Positions 17,333 through 26,411 of a DNA stretch of 64,000 bases are shown piece by piece; position 1 is the first letter of the stretch; each line of letters opens with the position of its first letter. A program made the translations under genes and the position numbers. The notes under the pieces were generated by a model. The model worked only from the letters and a program-made list of their open reading frames with translations. It was not told the DNA's origin and made no database searches. Source of the stretch: JANWVO01 sp964458495 (lineage in GTDB: Bacteria; Acidobacteriota; Terriglobia; Bryobacterales; Bryobacteraceae). The stretch lies in contig CAYWJB010000002.1 in assembly GCA_964458495.1 (NCBI GenBank), forward strand, positions 186,001-250,000. The letters run 5' to 3'.

Positions 17333-17379
17333 ACGTTGTTTAATGGAACGTCAGTCCGCCAACCACCAGGAGGAACCCA

Positions 17380-20064
17380 GTGGCCATCGACCTCGACAAG
17401 ATCTCCAACGAGCTGGAGGATGCCCTCGAACGCTCCCGCATGCTCGCCGAGCAGCGCAAGCAGGCGCAGATTACTCCGCTGCATATGCTCTTTGTGCTGC
17501 TCGACGCGGAATCGCCGCTGGCGGCCGTGCTCGACAAGTCCGGCATCGCCGTCGACGCCCTGCTGGAAACGTTCGCCACCCGGCTGAACACCGAGCGCAA
17601 CTCGCCGCTCGAACCCGGACGCCGACCGACCGCCTCTTCCGCGCTGCGCAATCTCATCGAGAAGTCTTTCGAGATGATGGAGCGGCGGGGCGCCGAGCGC
17701 GCCGAGCCGATCGACTTCATCATGGCCGCCGTCGAGTTCGGCGAGGAAGCCTTGCGAGGCGACCTGCGACAGAACGGCCTCACCAAACAGGCGATCGAGA
17801 AGACCGTCGAGACCCGTGCCGAAATGGGGGAGACTCTCGGCGAGAGACAGCAAGGACGATCCATGCCCGGCGCCGCGCCCAAACCGCTTTCGGGCGGGAA
17901 GCTGCTCGAAAAGTACGGCCGCGACCTCACCGCCTCCGCCGCGCGCGGCGAGCTGATGCCCGTCATCGGGCGCGACGACGAGATCCGGCAGGTCATCCAG
18001 ACGCTGCTGCGCAAGAGCAAGAACAATCCCGTGGTGGTGGGCGAGCCCGGCACAGGGAAGACCGCCATCGCCGAGGGACTCGCGCAGCGCATCGCCGCAG
18101 GCGACGTGCCCGAATCGCTCAAGAAATGCAAGGTGATCGCGCTCGACCTGACGGCCATGGTGGCGGGCGCGAAGTACCGCGGCGAATTTGAAGAACGCAT
18201 CAAAGGCGTGGTGGACGAGGTGCGGGCGCGCAAGGGCGAGATCATCCTGTTCCTCGACGAGCTGCACACGCTCGTGGGGGCGGGCGGCACCGAGGGCGGC
18301 ATGGACGCCGCCAACATCCTGAAGCCGGCGCTGGCGCGCGGCGAGCTGCGCTGCCTCGGGGCGACGACCTTCGACGAGTACCGCGAGAAGATCGAGAAGG
18401 ACGGCGCGCTGGCGCGCCGTTTCGACACGGTCCAGATCAAGGAGCCCACCGACGAGATGATGATGGTGGTGCTGCGCGGGCTGAGGCCGCGCTTTGAGGC
18501 CTTCCACGGCGTCAAGCTCACCGACGATGCCTTGCAGGCGGCCATCAAGCTCAGCCGCCGTTACATCCGCGGCCGGTGGATGCCGGACAAGGCCATCGAC
18601 GTGGTGGACCAGGCGTGCGCGCGCATCCGCATGCAGAAGGAATCCAAGCCCACCCACATCGACCAGAAGGAGCGGCTGCTGCTGCGGAAGAAGGCGGAGC
18701 TGGAGGCGCTGGAGTCGGCGGCGTCGACGCCGGCGGCGCTGCGCGCCGTGGAGGCGTTGCGCAACGAGATCGCCGTCATTGAGCCGCAGGTGACCAAGCT
18801 CGTGGAGGAGTGGAACAACCAGAAGAATGCGCTCGATATGCTCCAGAAAACGAAGCAGGCGATCCAGGAGCAGTCGGCGGCGCTGGAGGCTGCCGAGAAG
18901 AAGGGCGACATCGCCAAGGCGGCCGAGATCCGCTACGGCTCGTTGAAGTATCTGGAACAGCAGCTCTCCGATCTGGAGAAGCAGACGGCCCATATCAGCC
19001 TGGTGCCGGACACGGTGATGCCGGAGCACGTGGCCGAGGTGATCGCCGACATGACCGGCATCCCTTCCAACCGCATGATGGAAAGCGAAAAAGAGCGGCT
19101 GATGAAGCTGGAGGAGCGGCTGGGCGAGCGCGTCTTCGGCCAGGACGAAGCCGTCTGCGCCGTGGCCGACGCCGCGCGCCGAATGCGGGCCGACCTCCAG
19201 CCGGGCCGAAAGCCCAACAGCTTCCTTTTCGTCGGACCCACGGGCGTGGGCAAGACGGAACTGGCCAAGGCGCTGGCCGAGGCGCTGTTCGACGACGAGA
19301 ACGCGCTCATCCGCATCGACATGGGCGAGTACAAGGACAAGAGTTCGGTGTCAGGTCTGATCGGCAGCCGCCCCGGGCTGGTGGGCAGCGAGGAGGGCGG
19401 CTTCCTGACCGAGCAGGTGCGGCGCAACCCCTATTCGATCGTGCTGTTCGACGAAGTGGAGAAAGGCGCCCCGGAAATTCTTGACCTGCTGCTCGGCGTG
19501 CTGGACGAAGGCCGCCTCACCGACGCCAAAGGCCGTTTCTGCGATTTCTCCAACACGATGGTCTTGTTCACGTCGAATCTCGGCGTGCGCGAGGCGATCG
19601 AAGTGACCGACGATCCGCAGGAGCAGAAGAACGTGATCCTGGAGGTGGTGAAACGGAGCCTGCGTCCGGAGCTGTTCAACCGCATCGGACAGGTCGTGAC
19701 GTTCAACCCGCTCACCGAGCACGAGCTCGAGGCGATCGTGATGAAGAACTTCAACCAGGTGCGCAAGAAGCTGGCCGAGGACCGCGAGATCGGACTGGAG
19801 ATGACTCCGGAGGCGCTGTCTTACATCGCGAAGGAGTCTTACGATCCCGCGTACGGGGCGCGTCCGGTGCAGCGAACGATGCAGCAGATGGTGCTTTCGC
19901 CGCTGGCGGGCATCATTCTGTCGGGCGAGGTGGTCTCCGGACAGACCATTTCGATCGGCTACGATCCCGGAGAGGAGAAGGTCATGGAAGGCGCTGAAGG
20001 CGCCGAGCCGGTCACCGTGCGCGAGGGAGAGGGATTGACCTTCAGCGTGGTGACGCCGGATTAG
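17380..20064 (+). CDS. clpV: T6SS sheath-recycling AAA+ ATPase ClpV (TssH)
   Basis: An 894-residue Hsp100 protein. An N-terminal Clp-N domain (about 1-150) precedes AAA1 with Walker A GEPGTGKT (about 221-228) and Walker B ILFLDEL. A coiled-coil middle domain (about 400-540) is followed by AAA2 with Walker A GPTGVGKT (about 620-627) and a VLFDEVEKG Walker B. It is assigned as ClpV rather than ClpB by its place among T6SS genes and because a housekeeping clpB is present at 32010-34559. ClpV hexamers thread and disassemble contracted TssBC sheaths. It has a good AGGAGGA ribosome site. The middle domain is longer than in typical ClpV, nearer ClpB. Confidence 0.85.
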   Translation: MAIDLDKISNELEDALERSRMLAEQRKQAQITPLHMLFVLLDAESPLAAVLDKSGIAVDALLETFATRLNTERNSPLEPGRRPTASSALRNLIEKSFEMMERRGAERAEPIDFIMAAVEFGEEALRGDLRQNGLTKQAIEKTVETRAEMGETLGERQQGRSMPGAAPKPLSGGKLLEKYGRDLTASAARGELMPVIGRDDEIRQVIQTLLRKSKNNPVVVGEPGTGKTAIAEGLAQRIAAGDVPESLKKCKVIALDLTAMVAGAKYRGEFEERIKGVVDEVRARKGEIILFLDELHTLVGAGGTEGGMDAANILKPALARGELRCLGATTFDEYREKIEKDGALARRFDTVQIKEPTDEMMMVVLRGLRPRFEAFHGVKLTDDALQAAIKLSRRYIRGRWMPDKAIDVVDQACARIRMQKESKPTHIDQKERLLLRKKAELEALESAASTPAALRAVEALRNEIAVIEPQVTKLVEEWNNQKNALDMLQKTKQAIQEQSAALEAAEKKGDIAKAAEIRYGSLKYLEQQLSDLEKQTAHISLVPDTVMPEHVAEVIADMTGIPSNRMMESEKERLMKLEERLGERVFGQDEAVCAVADAARRMRADLQPGRKPNSFLFVGPTGVGKTELAKALAEALFDDENALIRIDMGEYKDKSSVSGLIGSRPGLVGSEEGGFLTEQVRRNPYSIVLFDEVEKGAPEILDLLLGVLDEGRLTDAKGRFCDFSNTMVLFTSNLGVREAIEVTDDPQEQKNVILEVVKRSLRPELFNRIGQVVTFNPLTEHELEAIVMKNFNQVRKKLAEDREIGLEMTPEALSYIAKESYDPAYGARPVQRTMQQMVLSPLAGIILSGEVVSGQTISIGYDPGEEKVMEGAEGAEPVTVREGEGLTFSVVTPD

Positions 20065-20072
20065 GAGAATTG

Positions 20073-20127
20073 GCCGGCGGCGGATTCGTCCCCCGTTCTG
20101 CGTTATCCAGTATGGGAGGCCGCCGGC
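20073..20127 (+). terminator. Inverted repeat after clpV
   Basis: A 9-bp perfect stem (GCCGGCGGC / GCCGCCGGC) with a 37-nt loop begins 9 bp after the clpV stop. The long loop and absence of a T-run make it a weak terminator. A leader structure for the next gene is equally possible. Confidence 0.3.
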
Positions 20128-20150
20128 GGCCGGCTGCGAGAGGAACGAAC

Positions 20151-22229
20151 ATGAAACGGATCATCGCCATGACAGCCATGCTGGTCCTGGCGGGCTGGCT
20201 GCCCGGCCAGGCGCCCGCGCCCGGCGATGGCTGGATCGTGCTGCACGATGGCGAGTCCCACTATGGCTGGACGCCGGCAGGCGGGGCATGGTCGGCGGCA
20301 CGCGGCGTGCTGGTGGCCGATGGCGGCAGCGCGGGCACGCTGCGGTTTAACGCGCCGTTCGCCGACTTCGTTCTCCAGTTCGAAATCCGCGCCGAAAAGA
20401 GCGCCCACGGCGCTCTGTATGTGCGCGCCGCGCGCGACGGCAACCCCAAGGAGACGGGTTGGGGCATTGAGTTCTCCTCGCTGGCTTCCAGTTCCTGGGT
20501 GCCGGTTGAGGTTGAAGCCTCCGGCGCCGGCGTCGGAGTCCGGGCGGGAGGCCGCATGGTGGATCATTCTTCCAGCCCTGTGGCCCCGGCGGGATTCTTC
20601 ATTTTGGAAGCCAAGCCGGGCGGCAGGGTGGAGATCCGGAACCTGCGGCTGCGTCTTCTGAAACCCGACAGCCTGTTCAACGGCAGCGACCTTTCCGGCT
20701 GGAAGTCCACAGGTGAACCCGCCAAGCAGAGAGGCGGTCTTGGAAAGCTGTTCGGCGGCGGCAAGCCCAAGGAAGCCAAGTGGACCGTGGCAAGAGGCAT
20801 GATTCATGGCTCTGACGGGCCCGGGCAGCTGGAATCGCTTCTCCAGTTCGGCGACTTTATCCTGCAGGCCGACGTCCGCATCAACTCGAAGCGCGCCGAC
20901 CAGCGCCGGCGCTACGCGATCCTTTTTCGTGGCGATCCCGGCCAGCTCGGAACCGGTTACGAAGTGAACATCCAGCCGGGAGCGACCGGCGCGCTGATGG
21001 GGCTGACGACGGCGCGCAAGAGCATCGGCGCAGCAAATCAGTTTGTCACCCTCACCATCGCCGCCCACGGACGCCACATCCAGGTGTGGGCCGACGGCGT
21101 CGCCGTGACCGACTTCAACGACGCGCGCCCGGAGGGCACGAATCCCAGGAAGGACGCGCGCAGCACGCCGGGCGTGATCGCCTTCTACACTCCGGAAGAC
21201 GACGCCGACATCGACATCCGCAGCGTCCGCGCGGTGCAACTGCCCAAGACTTTCGGACTCGGGCCGAAGAAGACGGAAGTCACCGCGCTGCCGCAGGCCC
21301 CCGTCACGCCGTCGTTGCCGGCGATGCCCACGCCGCAGGCCGCGCCGGCCCCGGACGCGGGCGCCGCTGCGTTGCAACAACAGCTCCAGCAGCAGCAAAT
21401 GGCGCAGATGAAACAGGAGCAGAAAACACAGCAGGAAGCGCAATTGCTCCAGCAAGCCCTGCGCACGTCGGACCCCGCGCAACAGATCGCCATTTTTGAC
21501 CAGATCCTCGCGCTCAATCCCAACAATCAGGTGGCGTTCAATGGCCGCAAGGAGGCTGTGGCCAAACTCGAGGAACAGCAGCGCAAGGAAGCCGAGAAAG
21601 CCGCCGCCAGCAGCCAGCAGGAGCAGGCCGAGCAGGAAAAGCAGATGACGCTCGCGCAGAGCATCCAGTCTGCCGAGGCGGCCTTTCTCGCGGGCAATCT
21701 GCTGGCTGCGGAGAAGGCGCTGAACGCGGCGGAACGGATCTCGCCTGACAACCCGCAGGTGCAGGCGTTGCGTTCGCGTCTCAATTACGCCAACCAGCGG
21801 CGCTCTTCGATCCTCGCGCTCGGCGCGGCCGGCCTGGGCACGGGCTGCGTCGCGCTGCTCGCGTGGATCTTCGCCGCCCGCCGCCGCCGCGACCCCTATG
21901 TCGAGGTCGTAGCCGGACTGGACAAGGGCAAGCGGTTCAACGTTGACAAGGAAGTGATAATGATCGGCGCCATCCAGGAGGACGGAGGGACGAAAAACGA
22001 CATCGTCCTGCGCGATGCCGAGCGCATGATTTCCCGCTTCCACGCGCAACTGCATTACAAGGAGGGCAAGCTGTACGTCGTAGACACGAACAGCTATAAC
22101 GGAACGTTTGTAGACAAGAAGCGCCTGGAGCCAGGCAAGCCCGTGCTGCTGAAGGGCGGCTCCCGCGTCACCTTCGCCGGCACGTGCACGATCAAAGTCG
22201 GCTTCGAGAGGCGCAAGAAGAAGAAGTGA
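20151..22229 (+). CDS. Exported double DUF1080/LamG-like protein with coiled coil, membrane helix and C-terminal FHA domain
   Basis: About 692 residues from the ATG at 20151, which has AGAGGAAC before it and a signal peptide (MKRIIAMTAMLVLAGWLPG) after it. Residues about 22-180 and 182-365 are two DUF1080-type jelly rolls. The second shows LFNGSDLSGWKSTG, WTVARGMIHG and GTGYEVNIQPG. A Gln-rich coiled coil and TPR-like helices (about 400-545) lead to one membrane helix (about 550-577). A textbook FHA domain follows (about 583-690): ERMISRFHAQLHY and DTNSYNGTFVDKKRL with the phosphothreonine-binding Arg, Ser, His and Asn in place. It therefore links an envelope sugar-binding module to a cytoplasmic phosphopeptide reader. 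The position suggests the T6SS FHA component (Fha/TagH role). Confidence 0.82.
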   Translation: MKRIIAMTAMLVLAGWLPGQAPAPGDGWIVLHDGESHYGWTPAGGAWSAARGVLVADGGSAGTLRFNAPFADFVLQFEIRAEKSAHGALYVRAARDGNPKETGWGIEFSSLASSSWVPVEVEASGAGVGVRAGGRMVDHSSSPVAPAGFFILEAKPGGRVEIRNLRLRLLKPDSLFNGSDLSGWKSTGEPAKQRGGLGKLFGGGKPKEAKWTVARGMIHGSDGPGQLESLLQFGDFILQADVRINSKRADQRRRYAILFRGDPGQLGTGYEVNIQPGATGALMGLTTARKSIGAANQFVTLTIAAHGRHIQVWADGVAVTDFNDARPEGTNPRKDARSTPGVIAFYTPEDDADIDIRSVRAVQLPKTFGLGPKKTEVTALPQAPVTPSLPAMPTPQAAPAPDAGAAALQQQLQQQQMAQMKQEQKTQQEAQLLQQALRTSDPAQQIAIFDQILALNPNNQVAFNGRKEAVAKLEEQQRKEAEKAAASSQQEQAEQEKQMTLAQSIQSAEAAFLAGNLLAAEKALNAAERISPDNPQVQALRSRLNYANQRRSSILALGAAGLGTGCVALLAWIFAARRRRDPYVEVVAGLDKGKRFNVDKEVIMIGAIQEDGGTKNDIVLRDAERMISRFHAQLHYKEGKLYVVDTNSYNGTFVDKKRLEPGKPVLLKGGSRVTFAGTCTIKVGFERRKKKK

Positions 22230-22245
22230 GTCTGGCGCGGGCGGG

Positions 22246-22278
22246 CGGCCCGGCGAGCTCTCCGCGCAGGCCGGGCCG
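22246..22278 (+). terminator. Hairpin between the FHA gene and vgrG
   Basis: A perfect 9-bp stem (CGGCCCGGC / GCCGGGCCG) with a 15-nt loop begins 17 bp after the FHA stop. It is followed by CGCGGG and a T-rich stretch (ATATTTTGGCTCTTTT), a reasonable intrinsic terminator that would make vgrG a separate unit. Confidence 0.55.
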
Positions 22279-22335
22279 CGCGGGATATTTTGGCTCTTTT
22301 GGAGGGGACGGGCGAGGCGGAGGAGGAAGACGGCT

Positions 22336-23982
22336 GTGCAACCTGCATTTCTCAAGATTTTGATCGACGGCAATGAGCCCACGGAGATGGCTCTGGTGGA
22401 AGCGGGCCTCGTACACCAGTTGAACCGCCATCCGTCCTGTACGCTGCGGTACCGCCAGTTGCCGGAGAGCCGGCGCAAGTTCGAGAGCGACATCGGAAAG
22501 CCGCTCACGGTGGTGGCCGTTTCGCAGGATGGCGTGGAACTGGAGATCTTCGAAGGCCTGGTGAGAAGCGTCGAGACCGAGTACGAGATGTCGGGGGGCT
22601 GCAACCTGCTGTACCACGGGGCCGGCTGGTCCTTTCTGCTCGACGTCACCCGGCGCTCCCGGATGTTTCTGGAAATGAAGCCTGCCGACATCGCCGGCGA
22701 TCTGCTCGGGAGCCGGGCGGGCGACATCCGGCTGAGCGGCGGCTCGACGCTGACGCTGCTCCAATACGGCGAAACGGACTGGAGTTTTTTGCACAGGCTG
22801 CTCGACCGGCACTGCGCCTTTTTGCGCGTGGCGGGCAAGAAGGTCGACGTTCTGGACAAGTTCGCCTCCGACACATGCCCGCTGACGTGGCGCGAAGAAG
22901 GCAGCCTCTATCTGTTTCGCACCATGGGACGCGTCTACGAATGCGCCTGGCACGGCGTCAACTACGACCGTGCGGAGGCAGAGAGCAAAGAAGTGCGCGA
23001 CGTAAGCGACGCCCCGCCTGCGGAAGACTCCCTCGGCGCGCTGCGCGGCGGCACAGACCAGGGATCGAAGGACAACCAGCTCGCCGATGCGTTGTATGAC
23101 AAGTTCCTGTCGGGCGACCACGGGAAGTTCCAGGACGAGCTCAAGCTGGAATCGCGGCGGCGCCGGATTCATGCCTGCACGGCCTATGGCGAGTCGCGGG
23201 ACGCGGCCATCGCCGTGGGCGGCAAAGTCGAGATCAAGGGCCAGATCGAAACCACGGGCAACTACGGCGTCTACAGGCTGGAACACCTTTGGCAGCTCGG
23301 CGCGGGCTATTCCAACAAGTTCTGGTGCATGCCGTTCCAGGTATACCTGGATGAGACGCGCCCCTCCCCGTCGGTCATCCGGGAGGCGCCGCTGCTTACG
23401 CAAGCGGCGCTGCCGACCCAGCCGCCGGCGCCTGCGCCGCCCGAGCCTCGCGCGGCGGCCGCCTCCGGGCGCAACTTCGGCGTGTATGTGGCGAGGGTGC
23501 TCGACAATGTTGATCCGGTCGACGCGGCGCGGGTGAAGGTGCAGTTCCCGTGGGAGAAGGACTCCAACGAGAGCAACTGGGCGCCGGTGGCGATGCCGCA
23601 CGCCGGCCAGGGCCGCGGGCTGTATTTCATGCCCGAGATCGGCGACGAGGTGCTGGTCGCATTCGAACAGGGAGATCCGAACCGCCCTGTTGTGCTCGGA
23701 TGCCTTTGGAACGGGAACGACTCGCCGCCCAACGAAGGGCTGCACGGCGACGAGCAGGGGAACAACGACATCAAGCGCATTGTCACCAAGAGCGGCAACC
23801 GGATGGTGTTCGACGACCAGGACGGCCAGGAGACCATCGTCGTCGCCACGCCGCAACATATCCGGATCACGATGTTCGAGGGAGACCAGACGCTCCTGAT
23901 CCACTCTGACGGCGACATCAACATCCACGCCGGAGGAACCGTCCACATCAAGTGCAACCAGTTTCTGCGCGAGGTCGGCTGA
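22336..23982 (+). CDS. vgrG: T6SS spike protein VgrG (TssI)
   Basis: A 548-residue protein with a GTG start after an AGGAGGAAG ribosome site. The gp27-like N-terminal part (about 1-355) has the 'YGETDWSFLHRLLDRH' motif (VgrG 'Q.nEsD..Fl.RL.e..G'). A Pro/Ala linker leads into the gp5 OB-fold: VYVARVLDNVDPVDAARVKV, then PWEKDSNESNWAPVAMPHAG and FMPEIGDEVLVAFEQGDPNR. These are the diagnostic 'R.qv.fPWd', 'a..gaG....iP.vGdEVlV.F..GDpdrP' features. A short C-terminal beta stretch (IHAGGTVHIKCNQF) follows. No effector domain is fused. VgrG trimers tip the Hcp tube; cargo is usually encoded just downstream, here the next three genes. Confidence 0.92.
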   Translation: MQPAFLKILIDGNEPTEMALVEAGLVHQLNRHPSCTLRYRQLPESRRKFESDIGKPLTVVAVSQDGVELEIFEGLVRSVETEYEMSGGCNLLYHGAGWSFLLDVTRRSRMFLEMKPADIAGDLLGSRAGDIRLSGGSTLTLLQYGETDWSFLHRLLDRHCAFLRVAGKKVDVLDKFASDTCPLTWREEGSLYLFRTMGRVYECAWHGVNYDRAEAESKEVRDVSDAPPAEDSLGALRGGTDQGSKDNQLADALYDKFLSGDHGKFQDELKLESRRRRIHACTAYGESRDAAIAVGGKVEIKGQIETTGNYGVYRLEHLWQLGAGYSNKFWCMPFQVYLDETRPSPSVIREAPLLTQAALPTQPPAPAPPEPRAAAASGRNFGVYVARVLDNVDPVDAARVKVQFPWEKDSNESNWAPVAMPHAGQGRGLYFMPEIGDEVLVAFEQGDPNRPVVLGCLWNGNDSPPNEGLHGDEQGNNDIKRIVTKSGNRMVFDDQDGQETIVVATPQHIRITMFEGDQTLLIHSDGDINIHAGGTVHIKCNQFLREVG

Positions 23983-24017
23983 GGCCGCCCGCAACACGAC
24001 AGGAGGAACTGCAAGCC

Positions 24018-24719
24018 ATGGCCACTTTCGACGCCAAGACGAAGACCAAGACGCGAGTCGATATCTCGAAGGATTCCTGGAAGCCCGGCATGGGCGCCCT
24101 CGGGAAGGGCTCCCAGAAGGATGAGGCGCTCATCCACGGCACCAAGAAAGAGCAGATCGACATGAACCACATGAGCACGGTGAACATCAACCGGACTTTC
24201 CAGACCAACGTGAACTTCCAGTGCACCGTGGGTGTGATGCGGAAGCTTCAGGACACGCAGTACATGCACACGACCAACGCGATGCTGAAGCGGGACGTGA
24301 TGGGACCAAGCCTGTACAACCGCGTTGGACCCACCATGATCACGTTCGTGGCGCCGCTGGTGGAGAGCCACGCCTCGCCCCGGAGCCTGGCCGAACCGGC
24401 GGTCCGCATGGAGCAGGTCACCAACGCCATCAAGGCCGCGCTGGACGATCAGGAGGTGCAGGGCTTCGCCAAGTCCGCCACGGGGCTCAAGATGGAAGCT
24501 ATCGGCATGAGCACGACGGCCACGGGCCTGGAGACCTTCGTGAAGGGGCTCGCCGCCGGCTTGACCGCACTGAAGGACAAGACCACTGCGCTCGAGAACC
24601 ACACGGCGACGGCAAAGATGCAGCAGAAAGCGGTTGAACTCGACATCGAAGCCCTGGAAACCAAGACCGGCCTGGATCTGTCTTCGCTGAAACTGGCGGC
24701 CAACTCCATTACGCTCTGA
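24018..24719 (+). CDS. Hypothetical VgrG-linked protein
   Basis: A 233-residue protein from the ATG at 24018, preceded by AGGAGGAACTG. I do not recognise a family. The N-terminal half is polar with beta-rich stretches (MSTVNINRTFQTNVNFQCT). The C-terminal half is a long predicted helix or coiled coil with regular hydrophobic spacing (LAAGLTALKDKTTALENHT). It begins 35 bp after vgrG and is followed 9 bp later by another unknown gene. It has no PAAR signature and no toxin motif. Plausible roles are a spike-extension or adaptor protein replacing PAAR, or secreted cargo. Confidence 0.6.
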   Translation: MATFDAKTKTKTRVDISKDSWKPGMGALGKGSQKDEALIHGTKKEQIDMNHMSTVNINRTFQTNVNFQCTVGVMRKLQDTQYMHTTNAMLKRDVMGPSLYNRVGPTMITFVAPLVESHASPRSLAEPAVRMEQVTNAIKAALDDQEVQGFAKSATGLKMEAIGMSTTATGLETFVKGLAAGLTALKDKTTALENHTATAKMQQKAVELDIEALETKTGLDLSSLKLAANSITL

Positions 24720-24728
24720 GGACCTCCC

Positions 24729-25601
24729 ATGCCCGTCACTCCGGAAGCACTGAAGCCGTGGGTCCGCGCGGAAAGCCTGACACGTTGCTCATTGTATTGG
24801 GCGGGCGTGGCCTCCACTCCTTTGCGGCAAGCGGAGCAGGAATGGTTCGTGGCATTTCTGATGGCCTTCATCGGGGCATGCAAGGGTCAAGGATGGATGC
24901 CCTGCTTCTTTCTCGATGTCGAAACCATCGAGCGGTTCTGCCAGGACCGTTTCCTTGCCGAATCCATCGAATTCCGCACCTTCCCGGCATTCGGGCGTGT
25001 CCCGTGGGGTCCCTTGCCGCAGCCCATCCCGGTGGAAGAAACGGACGCCATCCGGAAACAGGAGAAGCCGTTCCTCCTGAGCAATTACCTCAAAGGCTAT
25101 GTCCAGTGGTTCCGCCGGTTCCAACCGGAAAAGGTCCTGCCGTTCTATTTCGGCTTCGGGGGCGCCACAATGCTGTTCGTGCCGCCTGATCCGGCGACCG
25201 CCCCGCCTCTTCCGGATTTCTCGCCCGGGGTGAAGAAGAGTCCGCTTCTGCGGGACGCCTTCGCCGCCGGCGATCCCATCGAGGAGATGCGGACGCTGCT
25301 GTTGCTGAAGCACAAGTCGTTCGCGGCGCTGAAAGCGGCCTTCAGCAAGGGCGCCGAGGATCACACGGCGCTGAAATCCATGCCGCTGCTGATCCCCCGG
25401 CTGCGTTCCCAGGACTTCTTCTCGCTCGAAGCGGAAGCGCTGGACGCGCTGTTCCAGGCGTCGCCGGTCTATCTGGCGGAAAGTCCGGAGGACCGGGGGA
25501 TCCTGATCGCGTCGGCCAAGCCCATCGACGAGGTGATTGCCGCGCTTGCGGGCGCCGTCCACGAGCAGATCGCGCAATCCCGGAACAGGAGGGCACAGTG
25601 A
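24729..25601 (+). CDS. Hypothetical protein in the VgrG block
   Basis: A 290-residue protein with no signal peptide, membrane helix or recognised domain. It is rich in aromatic residues in the middle (LKGYVQWFRRFQPEKVLPFYF). The C-terminus contains VYLAESPEDRGILIASA, which resembles VYVRESAEDNGLLILSR in the next protein, so the two share a terminal module. Its last 4 bp overlap the next start (GTGA), giving translational coupling. It could be an effector, chaperone, or half of an effector-immunity pair. No catalytic motif supports a choice. Confidence 0.6.
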   Translation: MPVTPEALKPWVRAESLTRCSLYWAGVASTPLRQAEQEWFVAFLMAFIGACKGQGWMPCFFLDVETIERFCQDRFLAESIEFRTFPAFGRVPWGPLPQPIPVEETDAIRKQEKPFLLSNYLKGYVQWFRRFQPEKVLPFYFGFGGATMLFVPPDPATAPPLPDFSPGVKKSPLLRDAFAAGDPIEEMRTLLLLKHKSFAALKAAFSKGAEDHTALKSMPLLIPRLRSQDFFSLEAEALDALFQASPVYLAESPEDRGILIASAKPIDEVIAALAGAVHEQIAQSRNRRAQ

Positions 25602-26380
25602 GCGATCCACAAGCGCGGGACCGGCACGAGGACACGCTGTTTCTGGAGGTCCGTCCCCAGGCGCTGGGCTTCCATGTCTACCTCCTGCGCGACGCGAAGT
25701 TTCCGGTGAAGCCTTTCGATCTCCCCCGCTGGCTCGGGCTTTACCGCCAGTTGCGGCCCATCCTGTTTCCGGCCGGAACCAGGCCCCTTCCGGTCATCCA
25801 GATGTGGCACCTGCATCACAACAACGGAGGCGAGATCCTCAGCAAGCACGCCCAGGCGTGGGGGCCGGACTTCGGGGCCGGCGTGTGGCTGGACGCGCCT
25901 CCGCCCAGGCTTTGGACGCCAGAAGACTTCATGAACATCGGGCCCGGCGAATTGCTGCCGCCTCCGGTTCTCTCCGCCATCCGGCTGGCAGCGCCGAAGC
26001 TCGACCGGGAACAGGCGTGGATGCAACTGGGAGGACGCGGCTGCTACATGGAATTCACCGTCAGCGGCGACGCGGAGGCGTTTTTCCAGACGCAGGCGGC
26101 GGCCTACCGGACATGGATCGAAGAGCCGATGATCGCCGCGCAGACATTCTTCGTACCCCTGTTGAAAGCTTCCAGCTTCGAGTCCGAGTTGCTGGCATCG
26201 CGATCCATGCACGCTGACCCGCTGCTCGTATACGTCCGGGAAAGCGCCGAGGACAACGGGCTGCTGATTCTTTCCCGCGAGAAGCTCGAAGGGCGGCTGC
26301 AAGCGGCATTCAAGCTTGTTCCCTGGGCCAGCCCCGATCCTTCCATCGAGCGTTTTCTGATCCGTTCCGTCGCAGACTGA
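25598..26380 (+). CDS. Hypothetical protein coupled to the preceding VgrG-block gene
   Basis: A 260-residue protein starting at a GTG inside a GTGA overlap with the upstream gene. No known family was recognised. It has a WHLHHNNGGEILSKHAQAW stretch rich in His and Asn and the C-terminal VYVRESAEDNGLLILSR module shared with its neighbour. No signal peptide or membrane helix is seen. Tight coupling means the two proteins are made in fixed ratio, as expected for subunits of one complex or a toxin with its antidote. A hairpin follows the stop, so this is probably the end of the T6SS island. Confidence 0.6.
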   Translation: MSDPQARDRHEDTLFLEVRPQALGFHVYLLRDAKFPVKPFDLPRWLGLYRQLRPILFPAGTRPLPVIQMWHLHHNNGGEILSKHAQAWGPDFGAGVWLDAPPPRLWTPEDFMNIGPGELLPPPVLSAIRLAAPKLDREQAWMQLGGRGCYMEFTVSGDAEAFFQTQAAAYRTWIEEPMIAAQTFFVPLLKASSFESELLASRSMHADPLLVYVRESAEDNGLLILSREKLEGRLQAAFKLVPWASPDPSIERFLIRSVAD

Positions 26381-26381
26381 C

Positions 26382-26411
26382 ACTGGCGCACCATGCGGCG
26401 TGCCCGCCAGT
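26382..26411 (+). terminator. Hairpin at the end of the T6SS island
   Basis: A 7-bp perfect stem (ACTGGCG / CGCCAGT) is extended internally by CAC/GTG with a 2-nt bulge. It starts 2 bp after the last VgrG-block stop codon. No long T-run follows, so termination efficiency is uncertain. Confidence 0.45.

Noticed and set aside
24018..24719. PAAR spike-tip protein
   Set aside because: Considered because of the position after vgrG, but no PAAR repeats or metal-binding His/Cys pattern are present.
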